Source of the DNA: CANDYO01 sp049653745
GTDB lineage: Bacteria > Pseudomonadota > Alphaproteobacteria > Rickettsiales > CANDYO01
NCBI GenBank assembly: GCA_049653745.1
Contig: JBASGW010000006.1
Location: 1-63,386 of the forward strand
Length of the DNA: 63,386 bases
Direction of reading: 5' to 3'
In this document: positions 55,305 to 63,386 of the stretch, piece by piece
Numbering within the stretch: the first letter of the stretch is position 1
Layout of the letters: each line of letters begins with the position of its first letter
Position numbers and translations under genes: made by a program
Notes under the pieces: generated by a model
The model's input: only the letters and a program-made list of their open reading frames with translations
What the model was told of the DNA's origin: nothing
The model's database searches: none

Positions 55305-56388
55305 TATATTTTTAATTGTTAGTTCAATTGCAAATGCTTTTGAAACTGAGGCAAAATATGCAATATTAATGGATTATGATAGCAAAGCTATCTTGTTTGA
55401 AAAAGAATCTCAAACTCAAATGGCTCCTTCGTCAATGAGCAAAATGTTAACAGCCTATATAGCTTTTGAACATTTAAAATCAGGTCAAGTAAAACTAGAA
55501 GACATGTTCCCTATTAGCGAGAAAGCATGGAAAATGGAAGGCACCAGGATGTTTATACCATTAAATGCCAAGGTTTCCTTTGAAGACTTATTAAAGGGAT
55601 TAATCATTCAATCTGGGAATGATGCTGCCGTTGCTATTTCTGAAATTTTAATGGGTAGCGAAGAGGAATTTGCGAACACAATGAATGAAACTGCAAAAAA
55701 ATTAGGATTAACTAATTCTCACTTTACTAATGCCACAGGCTTGCCAGATACAAATAACTATTCTTGCGCTCAAGACTTGGCAATTATTGCTTATCACAGT
55801 ATCAAAGATTTTCCAGAATATTATCATTATTATTCAGAAAAAGAATTTACTTATAATGGCATAAAGCAAGGCAATCGCAATGGGTTACTCTATAAAGATA
55901 TTGGAGCTGACGGCCTTAAAACTGGCCACGCAGATGATGCCGGATTTGGATTAACTGCATCAGTAAAACGTAAAGACCGTAGATTAATTGCAGTGGTTAA
56001 TGGATTACCATCTAACAAAGTAAGAACTGCAGAAATGGAAAAGTTAATTAACTATGGAATGATGAATTTTGTTAAAGTACAAATTGCTGAAAAAGGACAA
56101 ATTATTGAACAAACTCAAGTAGCTAATGGAAACAAATCAGAAGTTTCTTTGATAACTGATAATGAAATTAATTTTATTATTCCTAAAAGCGAAGTAAAAA
56201 ATATTAAAACCACTATACGTTATAACACTCCCCTAGCTGCTCCAATTGCTTCTGGTGACCAGTTAGGAGAATTAATCATTGAAAGCCCAAGCGTCCATGG
56301 AGTAACTTATAAGTTAGTTGCAAAAGAAGATGTAGGTAAAGCAAGTTTTATTCAAAGAATAAAAAATAGTATTAATGATATTTTTTAA
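55282..56388 (+). CDS. dacA: D-alanyl-D-alanine carboxypeptidase (PBP5/6 type)
   Basis: 368 residues. Signal peptide (I-I-V-S-I-F-L-I-V-S-S-I-A-N-A-F). Penicillin-binding motifs are complete: S-M-S-K (SxxK, near 50-53), S-G-N (near 111) and K-T-G (near 213). The C-terminal beta domain (G-D-Q-L-G-E-L) is PBP5-like, with a terminal amphipathic helix. It trims the terminal D-Ala of peptidoglycan stem peptides in the periplasm. The ATG lies inside the end of rlpA and has GGGG 7 bases upstream, so translation is coupled. Confidence 0.94.
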   Translation: MQKLIIVSIFLIVSSIANAFETEAKYAILMDYDSKAILFEKESQTQMAPSSMSKMLTAYIAFEHLKSGQVKLEDMFPISEKAWKMEGTRMFIPLNAKVSFEDLLKGLIIQSGNDAAVAISEILMGSEEEFANTMNETAKKLGLTNSHFTNATGLPDTNNYSCAQDLAIIAYHSIKDFPEYYHYYSEKEFTYNGIKQGNRNGLLYKDIGADGLKTGHADDAGFGLTASVKRKDRRLIAVVNGLPSNKVRTAEMEKLINYGMMNFVKVQIAEKGQIIEQTQVANGNKSEVSLITDNEINFIIPKSEVKNIKTTIRYNTPLAAPIASGDQLGELIIESPSVHGVTYKLVAKEDVGKASFIQRIKNSINDIF

Positions 56389-56544
56389 TATGACTAATTA
56401 TATGGCACCACCACTTTAATACGAAGCTTGGTAGTTTTTAGATAGCAAAACCCCACATATAAATTCTTATAAGAGGCGGTATTCTAACTTATAATATTTG
56501 CTTAACACATTAAATAAGTGCCCAGGAATCATCCATAGAACCTC

Positions 56545-57636
56545 TCATTCTAAGACATTGCCCTCCATAGCCACACCGGTAAATCCTTTGTTATTTGCAT
56601 CTGGATCATAAGGGAAAGAATCATTGAAATTCTCCCCAGTATATATCATTATAGGCTCAACAGAGTCATCCTCTGCGCCATTTTTCTCCAAATAATCAAT
56701 AATTTCTTCATGTTTTCCAGGTAATTGATGGTGGTACCCAGTGGCTGCAAATATTACAGCTGAATCACCTTTAATATTCCTAAGGTTTAGATCAGCGCCA
56801 TTTTCAACCAAGTATTCTACTATATCTTCATAGCCCTTATATGAGGCTTCCATCAAGGCTGTGTTGCCCTTTTCATCTCTAGCATTAACTTTAGCGCCAT
56901 TATCAATTAATAGCTTCACTAAAGATATTCTTCCGTCCCCTGCAGCTGCCATTAACATTGTCATGCCTTTTTTACAACCATTATTAATGATGCCATCAAT
57001 ATCACCAATACCACCTTTATTAATTAAATATTCTACTATATCTTTATAACCATTAGATGAAGCCTCCATTAAGGCTGTGTAACCATCATGATTCTGAGTG
57101 TACATATCAGCGCCATTTTCAACCAAGCATTCTACTATTGACTTTTGTGCAAAATAAGCGGCAACGATTAAAGCTGTATTACCTCCAGAGTCTTGATCAT
57201 TAATATAAGCACCTTTATAAATTAAATACTCTACTATATTTTTATGATTAAGTGCTGCAAACATTAATGCTGTTCTACCCTCAATATTTTTAACGTTAAT
57301 ATGGGCGCCTTTATCAACTAACAAACTTACTATACTTAAAGGGCCATACTCAGCTGCTATCATTAAAGCTGTTTTGTTTTTCAAAGCTGCTGCTGCAGCT
57401 TCAAGGTTAACATTAGCACCTTCATCAATTAAATATGTTGCTATATCTAATTTTTTCAATATTAGAGAAAAAATTAAAGATGTACATCCTGTCGTCTTAT
57501 CATAGAAATTGATATCAGCGCCTTGTTCTATCAAATATTTAACTTTATTCTTCTGCCCATTAAAAACCGCAGAAAACAATTCATTGCTCAACTTTTCTAC
57601 TTTAGCTTTACTATTATTATTTAACATTTCTTCCAT
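56545..57636 (-). CDS. Ankyrin repeat protein, 363 aa
   Basis: About nine canonical 33-residue ankyrin repeats fill residues ~20-320 (G-N-T-A-L-M-E-A-S, G-A-D-I-N, and D-I-V-E-Y-L-I). A short acidic, aromatic tail follows. Ankyrin arrays bind other proteins, and in Rickettsiales many are secreted to the host through type IV secretion; no targeting signal can be seen here. Single gene convergent with dacA, with no strong ribosome-binding site before the ATG. Unlike the degenerate repeats in the island, these are close to consensus. Confidence 0.88.
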   Translation of the reverse strand: MEEMLNNNSKAKVEKLSNELFSAVFNGQKNKVKYLIEQGADINFYDKTTGCTSLIFSLILKKLDIATYLIDEGANVNLEAAAAALKNKTALMIAAEYGPLSIVSLLVDKGAHINVKNIEGRTALMFAALNHKNIVEYLIYKGAYINDQDSGGNTALIVAAYFAQKSIVECLVENGADMYTQNHDGYTALMEASSNGYKDIVEYLINKGGIGDIDGIINNGCKKGMTMLMAAAGDGRISLVKLLIDNGAKVNARDEKGNTALMEASYKGYEDIVEYLVENGADLNLRNIKGDSAVIFAATGYHHQLPGKHEEIIDYLEKNGAEDDSVEPIMIYTGENFNDSFPYDPDANNKGFTGVAMEGNVLE

Positions 57637-57902
57637 AAATCACAACCATTATCTTCTGTTAATAAATTATACAATATTATATAACGTAGCTTAACTTATA
57701 TTGCAATATTTAAAATAATTTCTAAATACTAGTTGAAGAATAAGGATTTATATTCAATAAAAATTCAAATGAGAACAAAAGAAGGATTGACTCATGCATA
57801 TACTGCAACTCTACTGTGTATGAATCTGTTAGCACCAGATATTGTTAACTCAATTGAAAAAGTAAATAAACTAGAAATATGCCAATGATTGACTTGTCTT
57901 CG
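57637..57902. other. Intergenic region
   Basis: AT-rich sequence between the ankyrin gene and the IS1 relic; a short plus-strand stretch near 57770-57885 reads as a possible coding remnant but is not recognised. Nothing else is seen. Confidence 0.3.
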
Positions 57903-58535
57903 TCAAGAAGCGCCATTTTTATAGGAAAAGCAGCGGGAGAAATTCCTGTTTAGCATCAATGAATTAAACGATTCGACTAATGAGGTTTCAGCTTTCGTTA
58001 TATAATGTCTTTTTGAAATTCTATATTTATTAGAAACATCATAGTGATCACTGCAAGCAATATCAATGTTATAACAAGATTCAAGTCTTTGCGCCATAAG
58101 CAAGTAAGCGCTAAAATAGCTTGAGTAGCTATTTCAAAGTCAACAGCTTGACCTCTTACTCTATCAAGAGAAAGCCATACGTGTACGCGGTTAGTTTTTT
58201 TTGACAATATGTAAATAAATCATCTAACTCTATGATTTCTATCTTCTTAACTTCTTCTGGTATTTCTGTTTCATTTAAGCGTTTTATTAATATAGATAAA
58301 ACTTCCTAATCCATTTAATAATGAGAAGGTTAGGCACTTTCTCCATTCTTTCTATAGACATAATTCCAACTCCTTCTAAACACAACTTAATAACTCTGAG
58401 CTTAGTTTCTAAGCTACATTCATCTCTTAAGTCTCCTTCTCTGTAATTTTTGCCACAGCGCTAAGGCATTTATATCTTTGTTTACCTTGGACAAAGACTT
58501 TCTACGCCTTCGCAATGTTTGCATCTACTGACCAT
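57903..58535 (-). pseudogene. IS1-family transposase, decayed
   Basis: ATG at 58535 with AAGGA upstream opens the InsA-like zinc finger (R-C-K-H-C-E-G). After frame breaks come N-Y-R-E-G-D-L-R and L-C-L-E-G-V-G-I, then V-W-L-S-L-D-R-V-R-G-Q-A-V-D-F-E-I (compare the L-D-R-x-x-G-x-x-x-D-F of IS1 transposases), and after a further shift C-S-D-H-Y and T-S-L-V-E-S-F-N-S-L. These are typical InsB landmarks. Several frameshifts and stops inactivate it. Terminal repeats were not identified. Confidence 0.8.
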
Positions 58536-58750
58536 ATAATATCCTTTTTCTTAAAAAGATATCATGTTTCATTATCTCCATCTATAGCTCTCTAGGAAAG
58601 CCATTCCATAAAAGAAACTAGCCTCACAATCTTTGATCGCTATAATTTCCTGAAATATCAACTCTATTAGACTTCATTACAGCATAAGTTTCAGCAAAAA
58701 CACACCATTAACTCTATTATGTTTTGCTGACAAGAAATTGTAATTTTGTA

Positions 58751-61510
58751 TTAGACCTCTTTTGATTTCTTTTTAGACCCTTCTTTAAAAGGAACCAAAG
58801 CCACTTTTGCTGCTCTTGCACCTATATGTTCTATATTAATCCCTTTAAGCATATGGTCAATTTTTTTAGATGCCTCTCTTCTAATTTCTATATCAATAGT
58901 AGAATCAGTTGTTATTTTATGTAATTCATGAACTTTTTCTCCTAGAAGATTATGCTCTTCTTTGCCGGTTTCATTTTTTGTATAAAATAATTTTTTAGGA
59001 TTCAAATAATGATAGAAAAACGGCCTTATTGCGCCCCATTCAGCCACAGTTTCTGCCATCATAACTGCGCTTGCGGCTGGGGTTTGAGTTAAAGATACAG
59101 TTTGAACTAAAGCAGCATTAAGCTTTGCAACTGCTGAGTTAGCCACCCCAAAACTAGCTGCGCCTAAACTAATTGAGGCCGATGCACCACCTATACTAAA
59201 AGCAACTGGAGCACCAAAGCCTGAAAAAACAAGAGCTGCCGTTCCCCAAGCAACCAAAGAATCTTTTGCATCTACTAAAATTTTCTTTCTTGTTGCCTTT
59301 AGTTCAGCATAACTTGAAATATTACTCTTAACTCCCTTTGCTTCATTATATATTATTCCTGCACCAACTAAACCAGCTCTAATTATATTAGTGGCACAAG
59401 AAATTGGCTTGGTAACCATATAAACAGGCTGTTTAGCAACAAATATTGCTGTATTAATTGCAAAATTACGCAACTGCCTAGCTCGCTTTAACGGGCTTCT
59501 TTTTTCCGTTGGGTCAGTCCTTAAATACATTCTAGTTGCGTCTAAATAATTATGAATGGAATCCATCATTAAAACTTTATTTTTAATAAAATTACCAATT
59601 CTATCTATACCAACTATAATTTTTTCTAAAGTATTAGTAGGCTGCAAAGGATTTAAATATGAGTAAGCTTTTTTTTGTTTTTCATCTCCATCTATCGGAG
59701 TTGGAAAGCCAGATTTTTTAAATTCTTTTTGCTCTAAATATAATTTATTCTTATCTTCTTCACTTAAACCTTCTAAGCTTTTTTTAGTAATATGAGCACC
59801 AAATTTTACCAATAGTTTTTTTGTTTCAAGATCAGCACAATGATCTATTAAATATGAACCTCCAGGGAATTTAAGATTAGGGTTAGAGCCCTCTCTAATT
59901 AACTGCTCAATCTTAGTTAAATTGTCTTTGTTTAATTTTTTATCATAAGCAAAGTGGAATAAGGAATTTTCCTTTGGGTTTTGGCGCTCTTCTTTATTAG
60001 AAGAAAATCCAAAATTTATGGTCTCAGAGCTGCCAAGAGATGCTTCAATTTCTCTTAAAAGATACTCAGCATTTCCACCCTCCCATTTCACTGTTCCGGT
60101 CATTAAAGCTTCATAGGTGGCATCAAAAGAATGTTTTGGGAAATTATCTGGATATTTTAGCTTAGCTTCAGAATGAACAAAAACTTGACGACTTGGGTTC
60201 CTTCCATGAGTTGCCTTAGCTTCATAGGCTGACATCCCTCCTGATCTAGTAACTAAAACATCAGAATTACTTAATAAAGATGCCATATGTTTTCCATCTT
60301 GAAATGCAAGAGGTAAAATTTTCACTCTTTTTTTAAGATTTTCTGGAAGTTCTGCCATAATATTGCCAGCATGGTCTTTTACCTTTTCATATAAAGAACC
60401 CTTCCCAGATTTTCCTGCAGGAATACAAAGATATATATTGCCATCATCTGGCAAATCTTTAGCTGCTATTATTTGCTCTTTAAAAGCATCCATATATTCT
60501 AAAACTGTATTACTTCCTTGGCTACCCATTGTGATAGTAATAAGCTTATCATTTTTTCCTTTCTTTATTTCAATATCAACAGATGCTTGTTTTTCAGCTC
60601 TACCTAATTGAGAGTTTAAATATTGAAATTCAGCGTCATTATCAACTTTATTGGCCTTAATTAATATTTTCCCACTATCTTTTGCATCATAATTAAGAAT
60701 TTCTTGTTTTACAGGAAGTTTATATTCACCCGCTTTCGTTTCTCCCCTATAAATTTCACCATCTAAAATTCCAAGAGGAGCTTTAGGAACAAAAAGTTTA
60801 TCCGGAACCCCATATCTTTTTAAAAATTCTGCTTCACTTTCTCCAGGATCCATCATTGGAGAGGCAGCTATCTCCATTTGTAAAACTGCTTGATGTTCTG
60901 GCTTCAATTTTTGTAATGAAGTCAGAAAATGTTCAGCTCTATGGGTTATTAAATCGGTTACTGTGGTAATAATTGACAGAGGCTTTTTTGGTGTATCTTC
61001 TGTTAGCTCTTCATTATGCCTTACAACCGCTTGACAAATTGCTGGGGTAGAAAGCGCCTGAGTATTATATACCGCTTGAACATCATTGCTTTGAAGATAT
61101 TCATATAAGTTTTTTTCAACTTCACTAGCTTGAAGACCCTCAGCAAAAGGCTGTAACTCAACTAAGTTTTCTAATTTACGGACAGCTTTTTCAGCTCCCT
61201 CTCTTTGGGCATTATCCCATTGACTAGTATTCGCCTCTCCAGAAAACATGGGATCAAGGGCAAAAAAGCTATAAGTTGGAATCCATGGTTGACCTTTGTT
61301 CTTAGCGCCAATACCTTGATATAACCCCATTAAGTCAATAATATCAATTTGATCTTCAGGAATCTTTAATGCAAGTAACTCATTTCTCCTAGCTTGAGCT
61401 GCATTAATATGCCCTCCTCCACCTGAAGAAGTAAGGATTAAATATTTTTTTGGCTTATTATTTTCACTCAAAAGAGGAGCATTTTCATAATTTTCAGCAG
61501 ATTGAGTCAA
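58751..61510 (-). CDS. GT-B glycosyltransferase-like protein with ankyrin and hydrophobic C-terminal regions
   Basis: About 919 residues. The N-terminus has L-T-S-S-G-G-G-G-H-I-N-A-A, the glycine-rich loop of MGDG-synthase/GT28-type enzymes, and T-R-S-G-G-M-S-A-Y-E-A near 420 matches their nucleotide-sugar-binding region. Two or three ankyrin-like repeats (~530-600) follow, then a helical part with hydrophobic stretches (~680-850) that may enter membranes. The start is placed at TTG 61510 because AGGA lies 7 bases upstream; the TTG at 61570 has none. This fusion suggests an effector that modifies a host or bacterial lipid or protein. Divergent from the 61634 gene. Confidence 0.7.
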   Translation of the reverse strand: MTQSAENYENAPLLSENNKPKKYLILTSSGGGGHINAAQARRNELLALKIPEDQIDIIDLMGLYQGIGAKNKGQPWIPTYSFFALDPMFSGEANTSQWDNAQREGAEKAVRKLENLVELQPFAEGLQASEVEKNLYEYLQSNDVQAVYNTQALSTPAICQAVVRHNEELTEDTPKKPLSIITTVTDLITHRAEHFLTSLQKLKPEHQAVLQMEIAASPMMDPGESEAEFLKRYGVPDKLFVPKAPLGILDGEIYRGETKAGEYKLPVKQEILNYDAKDSGKILIKANKVDNDAEFQYLNSQLGRAEKQASVDIEIKKGKNDKLITITMGSQGSNTVLEYMDAFKEQIIAAKDLPDDGNIYLCIPAGKSGKGSLYEKVKDHAGNIMAELPENLKKRVKILPLAFQDGKHMASLLSNSDVLVTRSGGMSAYEAKATHGRNPSRQVFVHSEAKLKYPDNFPKHSFDATYEALMTGTVKWEGGNAEYLLREIEASLGSSETINFGFSSNKEERQNPKENSLFHFAYDKKLNKDNLTKIEQLIREGSNPNLKFPGGSYLIDHCADLETKKLLVKFGAHITKKSLEGLSEEDKNKLYLEQKEFKKSGFPTPIDGDEKQKKAYSYLNPLQPTNTLEKIIVGIDRIGNFIKNKVLMMDSIHNYLDATRMYLRTDPTEKRSPLKRARQLRNFAINTAIFVAKQPVYMVTKPISCATNIIRAGLVGAGIIYNEAKGVKSNISSYAELKATRKKILVDAKDSLVAWGTAALVFSGFGAPVAFSIGGASASISLGAASFGVANSAVAKLNAALVQTVSLTQTPAASAVMMAETVAEWGAIRPFFYHYLNPKKLFYTKNETGKEEHNLLGEKVHELHKITTDSTIDIEIRREASKKIDHMLKGINIEHIGARAAKVALVPFKEGSKKKSKEV

Positions 61511-61555
61511 TTTATAATCCTGATTATATTTATATTGATTTAAGTTTATAATGTA

Positions 61556-61584
61556 TTGACATAAAGTCAAAGAAAGTTTGTAAT
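61556..61584 (+). promoter_or_regulatory. Sigma-70-type promoter
   Basis: TTGACA at 61556-61561, 17-base spacer, TGTAAT at 61579-61584. Predicted start near 61591, about 43 bases before the ATG at 61634. Confidence 0.6.
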
Positions 61585-61633
61585 TTAAAATTGATATTTC
61601 TTTTTAAGAATAACTTCAAGGTGTTCATAATTT

Positions 61634-62254
61634 ATGGCAGAAGACAACAAAGATTCAATTACATTTAAATCCACTTTTAATGGGCTAACTAGATTTGCAG
61701 CAGGATTCACCCTAGGAATAGTTACTTTGGCTGGCTCCACAACAAGAGCAATTATTGGCTCCGCAGTTAATAGCGCAAAATTTGTTGTTGGCGCAGCTGC
61801 AACTGGAGCATTATTAATAGCTCATGGATTAAATTTTTCTGCTACCTTTCCATTTACTGATCCAAAAGAAGCTTCAAATGTAAAATTTACAAAAGGAATA
61901 TTAGAAAAATGTTCAAGCTATACATCTGAAAGATTCACGGCAATTGGATCAAGTTTTGGTAAAGTGTTTAGCGGCAAAAAGGATGATGAATATAAATCTA
62001 AATTGGCAGAAATATTTCAAAAAGATGATGACCTAGCTAATAGAACTAGCTTTCCTGGCATGATCAATCCTACAGAAAAACAACCATTATCACCAAATAA
62101 TCAACAAACCAGAAGTATTGAGTCAATAATAGAACAATCTCCTAATACTCAAAAAATTTTGATGAACGCCGTACGATTAATGATGGGAATGAATCAGGAA
62201 CAAAGGAAGCAAGCTAAACAAAATAATAAAACTCAAGAAGAAAAAACCAGATAA
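61634..62254 (+). CDS. Unknown 206-aa protein with hydrophobic N-terminal half
   Basis: Residues ~20-65 are hydrophobic with small residues (F-T-L-G-I-V-T-L-A-G, V-V-G-A-A-A-T-G-A-L-L-I-A-H-G), consistent with one or two membrane helices; the rest is hydrophilic with a Gln/Lys-rich end. No family recognised. It is divergent from the glycosyltransferase-like gene, whose C-terminal region has a similar small-residue hydrophobic character, so both could reach the same membrane. Confidence 0.65.
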   Translation: MAEDNKDSITFKSTFNGLTRFAAGFTLGIVTLAGSTTRAIIGSAVNSAKFVVGAAATGALLIAHGLNFSATFPFTDPKEASNVKFTKGILEKCSSYTSERFTAIGSSFGKVFSGKKDDEYKSKLAEIFQKDDDLANRTSFPGMINPTEKQPLSPNNQQTRSIESIIEQSPNTQKILMNAVRLMMGMNQEQRKQAKQNNKTQEEKTR

Positions 62255-62358
62255 TATAAATATAATTCACTCAATATTCAGAATATATCTTGTTTTCTAC
62301 TGATAATTTTTAGCTAAATAATAATGTAAGTAGTGAAATGAGTAATCTTTAAGCAACA

Positions 62359-63386
62359 TTACCATTCACACTCTACCATAGGGTGATGTGGAAATGGAAA
62401 ATTTGCTGCTAAGTAACCAATAAAATATGTTATACTAACTAAAGCGATAGTGCCAGCAACCCCAGATAAATTATCTTGATAAGATGCTATACTTTGATCG
62501 CCCTCATCATGATCAAATATAAAGGTCTCATTCCCAGCGCAATCTGATAAATTTAAAGAAGTTTTTAGCTCTGCGACTTTAGGACTAATATTATTTAGCC
62601 AATAAGTTATCATAGATTGTAATGAGTCTTGAGAGTAATTTAATTTTTTAAATCGATAATGCAATTCTACAAATCTTGCTATACATTCAACATCTACTTC
62701 ATCATTTGTATAATATGCCCAATTCCCGAACCTCTCTAAAGCTATTTCTGCAGTTTTGGATGTGTTTTTAGAGGTTATTTCAGCTTGATACAAAATTTTT
62801 ATGTATTTTTCTTTAGAATCGCTGCCCATAGAGATATTAAAAAATATTCTAGAGAAAAGATCTAGCATCGTTGGTTCATCCAGCCTGCCTATAGCGCTGT
62901 AAAGTACAATATCTCTTTTGCTTAAAAGATCGTTCTTGAATTTCAATGTGGTTATACTAGTGTTTTCTATGTCTGCAGGAGAAAAATCTACTTTCATCAA
63001 GGAAGTTATATTGCTAATCATTTGTTTAGCTGCATAATTATATTTTTGCTGTTGTGAGTCGTTAGTAAGGCTATATGGATTAGCGTGATTTTTAAATATA
63101 TAATAGCTTGATAGATGCGTAAGTTCATGGATGGCTCTACCGATTTCAAGATCGTTAAAATTACTAAACATAAGTAAACAAGCAAGTTTAAGTTCGGTTT
63201 GCGTTCCAACATTAAGATATAAATTATGCTTAAAAGAGCTTCTGCCTGATATTGGCGCAACTATGCTTATATTAGGAGAGTTTAATGCCACAATAGCGCA
63301 CGTATCTAGGACGTCTTTTATAGTAGTAGATCCATTATCATATAAATTTTTGTAAACTTGATAAATTTTTTCGTTATATTCTTTTC
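62359..63386 (-). CDS. Putative membrane-anchored HExxH protein, partial (5' end outside the window)
   Basis: The frame is open to the window edge, so the start is outside; at least 340 residues are visible. R-A-I-H-E-L-T-H-L carries an HExxH zinc-binding motif (codons around 63115-63129), as in many metalloproteases; a third ligand is not certain. A C-terminal membrane segment (G-T-I-A-L-V-S-I-T-Y-F-I-G-Y-L-A) is followed by a His/Pro-rich tail ending E-C-E-W. Family not recognised. The motif may be coincidental, but its amphipathic context supports a protease fold. Confidence 0.6.
   Translation of the reverse strand, partial: KEYNEKIYQVYKNLYDNGSTTIKDVLDTCAIVALNSPNISIVAPISGRSSFKHNLYLNVGTQTELKLACLLMFSNFNDLEIGRAIHELTHLSSYYIFKNHANPYSLTNDSQQQKYNYAAKQMISNITSLMKVDFSPADIENTSITTLKFKNDLLSKRDIVLYSAIGRLDEPTMLDLFSRIFFNISMGSDSKEKYIKILYQAEITSKNTSKTAEIALERFGNWAYYTNDEVDVECIARFVELHYRFKKLNYSQDSLQSMITYWLNNISPKVAELKTSLNLSDCAGNETFIFDHDEGDQSIASYQDNLSGVAGTIALVSITYFIGYLAANFPFPHHPMVECEW

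Overview
ORGANISM. The DNA is strongly AT-rich and carries ftsZ, rlpA, a D-Ala-D-Ala carboxypeptidase, many ankyrin-type proteins, a cheY-cheZ pair and large candidate effectors. This fits a host-associated, probably intracellular alphaproteobacterium of the Rickettsiales type with flagellar or chemotaxis genes (Midichloria/Jidaibacter-like). The assignment rests on gene content and protein character; no database was searched.

LAYOUT. (1) 1-2600, chromosomal left flank: 3' end of thioredoxin, a periplasmic solute-binding protein, and cheY-cheZ. (2) 2765-2841, an initiator tRNA-Met. Its last 39 bases plus one are repeated exactly at 51545-51584 as a 40-bp direct repeat, and a decayed tyrosine recombinase (50.26-51.43 kb) lies beside the second copy. 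The 48.7 kb between them is therefore read as one integrated island. (3) Island contents: candidate effectors (3.2-13.2 kb: an unknown 626-aa protein, a hydrolase-like protein, a membrane sensor, an IS30 relic, a caspase-like protein and a repeat-protein partner). Next is a 13.5-33.6 kb array on the minus strand of giant FG-GAP (integrin-alpha-like) proteins with PT-rich linkers and RTX-type domains, with an intact secB inside and a broken secB beside it. Then come a LuxR regulator with a plus-strand FG-GAP protein, and a huge ankyrin protein split by a frameshift. A second integrase relic at 42.6 kb precedes a compact regulator/metabolism module: MFS transporter, LuxR, Fe(II)/2-oxoglutarate amino-acid hydroxylase, dicarboxylate-type symporter and cupin, with two more LuxR genes divergent. 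(4) 51.8-63.4 kb, right flank: brnQ, ftsZ, rlpA, dacA, an ankyrin protein, an IS1-type relic, a glycosyltransferase-ankyrin protein, a small membrane protein and a partial HExxH protein.

HOW IT MAY WORK. The FG-GAP repeats fall into sets of seven (7; 7+7; 7; 14 after a block of 6), the blade number of an integrin-type beta-propeller. The four FG-GAP genes lack recognisable N-terminal signal peptides. They carry C-terminal-half membrane segments and PT spacers like those of algal surface proteins. With a SecB chaperone in the same array, this suggests a dedicated surface-adhesin and lipase locus aimed at a protist host. The LuxR/hydroxylase/transporter module looks like a self-contained small-molecule uptake or signalling unit with no LuxI. 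Several genes are frameshifted and the integrase is dead, so the island is old and probably fixed.
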